NCBI GenBank assembly: GCA_026786145.1
Contig: JAJAYQ010000049.1
Span: 1 to 37,177 of the forward strand
Source of the DNA: Spirochaetaceae bacterium
Lineage (GTDB): Bacteria; Actinomycetota; Actinomycetes; JACCUZ01
Reading direction: 5' to 3'
Length of the DNA stretch: 37,177 nt
Shown: in pieces, positions 35,747 to 37,177 of the stretch
How the letters are laid out: every line of letters begins with the position of its first letter
How positions within the stretch are numbered: the first letter of the stretch is position 1
Notes under the pieces: model-generated
Seen by the model: the letters and a program-made list of their open reading frames with translations, nothing else
Database searches by the model: none
Told to the model about the DNA's origin: nothing
Position numbers and translations under genes: made by a program

Positions 35747-36970
35747 CTAGACGTAGCCTGCAACCGTTAGCTGAGTGAGAATCTCGGCGGTGGCTTCAGA
35801 AACGGTCATGCCAGAGGTGTCTACTTTTACGTCTGGTTCGCGTGGCTCTTCATAAGGGGAGCTGATTCCAGTGAAGTCTGGGATCTCGCCGCGGCGCGCC
35901 CTGGCGTACAGACCCTTGCGATCCCGTCGTTCGCACTCTTCGAGCGGGGTTGCTACATGGACGAGCACGAATGCGCCGCCCGCCTGCGCAACCATTGCTC
36001 TCACTTCTTCCCGGGTTCGGTCGAATGGGGCGATCGGCGAGCAGATGGCGACCCCTCCGTGACGTGAAATCTCTGCTGCGACCCAACCGATTCGCCGAAT
36101 ATTGGTCTCACGGTCTACAACCGAGAAGCTGAGCCCCTCTGACAGGTGACGGCGTACGACGTCGCCGTCCAGGCTGGTGATGGTACGGCGGCCCTGCTCC
36201 AGTAGCTGGTCCGTCAAGGCTCGGGCAAGGGTGGACTTGCCGCTGCCAGACAGACCCGTAAGAAGTACGACGAGCCCCTTCTTCGACGGTTGTGGGCGAT
36301 CGAAGTCGGCGATCTCGGCAATCTCGGCGGACAGCGGCTGTCCGTCGTACTCCAGCAGAGGGACGGTCCGATCGCCTCCGGCGTAGTTCGCGATCACCCG
36401 CGTCAAAAGATCCTTGTCTGTGGCCGGATCGCCGTGAGTGGCCAGCGGGACTGCCACAACATCGGCTTCAGCAAATCGGGTGGCGGCAGAGAAGGTGGCG
36501 CGCATGAGCGCGACCAGGGAAAGTCCGGATGTGTTGTGACCGACCAGGGGGAGGAGGACCAAGGGTCCGGCGTCGGCCAGGGAACTGATCTGGACCTCGC
36601 TCAAGGGCGTAGCCAGCGGAACGAACGTGCGTCCCGCGTACCGTCGACGTGTTTCGGCCGGAGGAAGATAGAAGCGACGAAAGGGGCCGTACTGAGTGTG
36701 CTCCAGCGGCTCCACGGCACCACCTGGAATACGGACGCGCGCCAAGGGCAGTCCCTCCGGATCCACGATCTCGACGGCGTCGGCTCGTCGTGCTGACTCG
36801 ACAACGTCGGGCGGCAGGCGGAGTGTCACGACGCTCCCCGGCTCGTTGAAAGCAACCGTCGGCCGGAGTGCGCCGGTCATCAGAAGTTCGAGATCATCGA
36901 GTTCGGCTGGCGTGGGGCAGTACTGCGGCACGGACACCGTCGACGCTGCAACTGACGGTGGCTCGTTCAC
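35747..36970 (-). CDS. cysC: Adenylylsulfate kinase with N-terminal extension
   Basis: Makes PAPS from APS. The C-terminal kinase domain (about 190 residues) has the P-loop LTGLSGSGKSTLARAL, LDGDVVRRHLSEGLSFS, RETNIRRIGWVA and KGLYARARRGEIPDFTGISS. The N-terminal 220 or so residues (PQYCPTPAELDDLELL to the Pro/Lys linker) resemble ATP-sulfurylase-type PUA and nucleotide-binding folds, with PLVGHNTSG and ADVVAVPLATHGDP, but a sulfurylase role is doubtful since CysDN is present. GTG 36970 is chosen because the conserved N-terminus starts just after it and TAGCGT lies eight bases upstream; ATG 37012 with GGTGGA is the main alternative. Confidence 0.88.
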   Translation of the reverse strand: MNEPPSVAASTVSVPQYCPTPAELDDLELLMTGALRPTVAFNEPGSVVTLRLPPDVVESARRADAVEIVDPEGLPLARVRIPGGAVEPLEHTQYGPFRRFYLPPAETRRRYAGRTFVPLATPLSEVQISSLADAGPLVLLPLVGHNTSGLSLVALMRATFSAATRFAEADVVAVPLATHGDPATDKDLLTRVIANYAGGDRTVPLLEYDGQPLSAEIAEIADFDRPQPSKKGLVVLLTGLSGSGKSTLARALTDQLLEQGRRTITSLDGDVVRRHLSEGLSFSVVDRETNIRRIGWVAAEISRHGGVAICSPIAPFDRTREEVRAMVAQAGGAFVLVHVATPLEECERRDRKGLYARARRGEIPDFTGISSPYEEPREPDVKVDTSGMTVSEATAEILTQLTVAGYV

Positions 36971-37177
36971 AAAAAAGAACGCTATTGCACCAGCCATTGG
37001 GAGACAACTCATCCCGGATCCACCGTTGTGCTGGGGTGAACGGCGGGTCGTGACGCACGAATGCCCTGCTGTGCAAAGAGAATATGGCTTGCGAAGGTCA
37101 ACAGACTCAGCACACAGGAGGGCATCCGCTGGATGCGAGTCTGCCATGGCGTCACTGCCACCTTCGATGATCCCAAC
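36971..37177. other. Upstream region of the APS kinase gene
   Basis: Contains the leftward promoter of the kinase gene. TATTCT (minus strand, 37084-37079) is a possible -10 box for the longer start at 37012. The frame stays open to 37147, but that extension is Cys/His-rich and unlike the family, so it is unlikely to be translated. No other feature is seen up to the window end. Confidence 0.35.

Noticed and set aside
36894-37076. 60-residue minus-strand ORF with several Cys codons upstream of the APS kinase, considered as a leader peptide
   Set aside because: It overlaps the kinase start out of frame, lacks tandem Cys codons, and has no clear ribosome site.

Overview
The window is high-GC DNA from an actinomycete. 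The gene content and order suggest a Nocardioides-like member of the Propionibacteriales, which is an inference. From about 6.8 to 25.8 kb it carries a housekeeping block that I recall from other actinobacteria, including the Rv1084-Rv1110 region of Mycobacterium tuberculosis: ispH, xseA, xseB, a DUF4245 protein, glpX, fumC, phoH, a cis-prenyltransferase, a hemolysin-III protein and a DUF255 protein. There are no tRNA or rRNA genes, no CRISPR array and no intact insertion sequence. Most neighbouring genes overlap by 1-4 bases.

Region by region. 1-110 is a poly-G/poly-C tract that is probably a sequencing or assembly artefact. 142-6782 is a sugar-catabolism module: an ABC binding lipoprotein, a divergent LacI regulator with two matching operators, an FGGY kinase, a type I mannose-6-phosphate isomerase-like protein, a DhnA/LsrF-type aldolase and a Gfo/Idh/MocA dehydrogenase. 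Transporter ATPase and permease genes are not in the window. 6786-11772 holds ispH, xseAB, a PrmC-like methyltransferase, a DUF4245 membrane protein and a phospholipase D-like protein. 11798-14857 is a molybdate operon (Mop-domain HTH regulator, modA, modB, modC) that seems to be inserted in the housekeeping block. 14946-25819 continues with glpX, an SRPBCC protein, fumC, a DUF402 protein, a secreted lytic transglycosylase, a DinB/DUF664 gene relic, phoH, the prenyltransferase, trhA, an unrecognised protein, a GNAT acetyltransferase and the DUF255 protein.

The accessory right arm starts after a 0.5-kb gene-free gap. 26319-32215 is one leftward five-gene operon: dabB, dabA, a CPII-like PII protein, a DUF6671 protein with a Cys-rich tail and an unrecognised 130-residue protein. 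A winged-helix regulator diverges from it at 32309. DabAB is a known energy-coupled inorganic-carbon pump. The two genes after the PII protein are uncharacterised and make this the best candidate for an undescribed system. 33169-36970 is sulfate activation: a short ORF starting Met-Cys-Cys that looks like a cysteine-sensing leader peptide, cysD and cysN, and a convergent APS kinase with a long N-terminal extension.

At least six genes have a TANNNT -10 box 6-7 bases before the start codon, the layout expected for leaderless transcripts. Operator-like palindromes sit in the lacI, mod/glpX, trhA and dab promoter regions. Domain calls come from reading the sequence; no database search was run.
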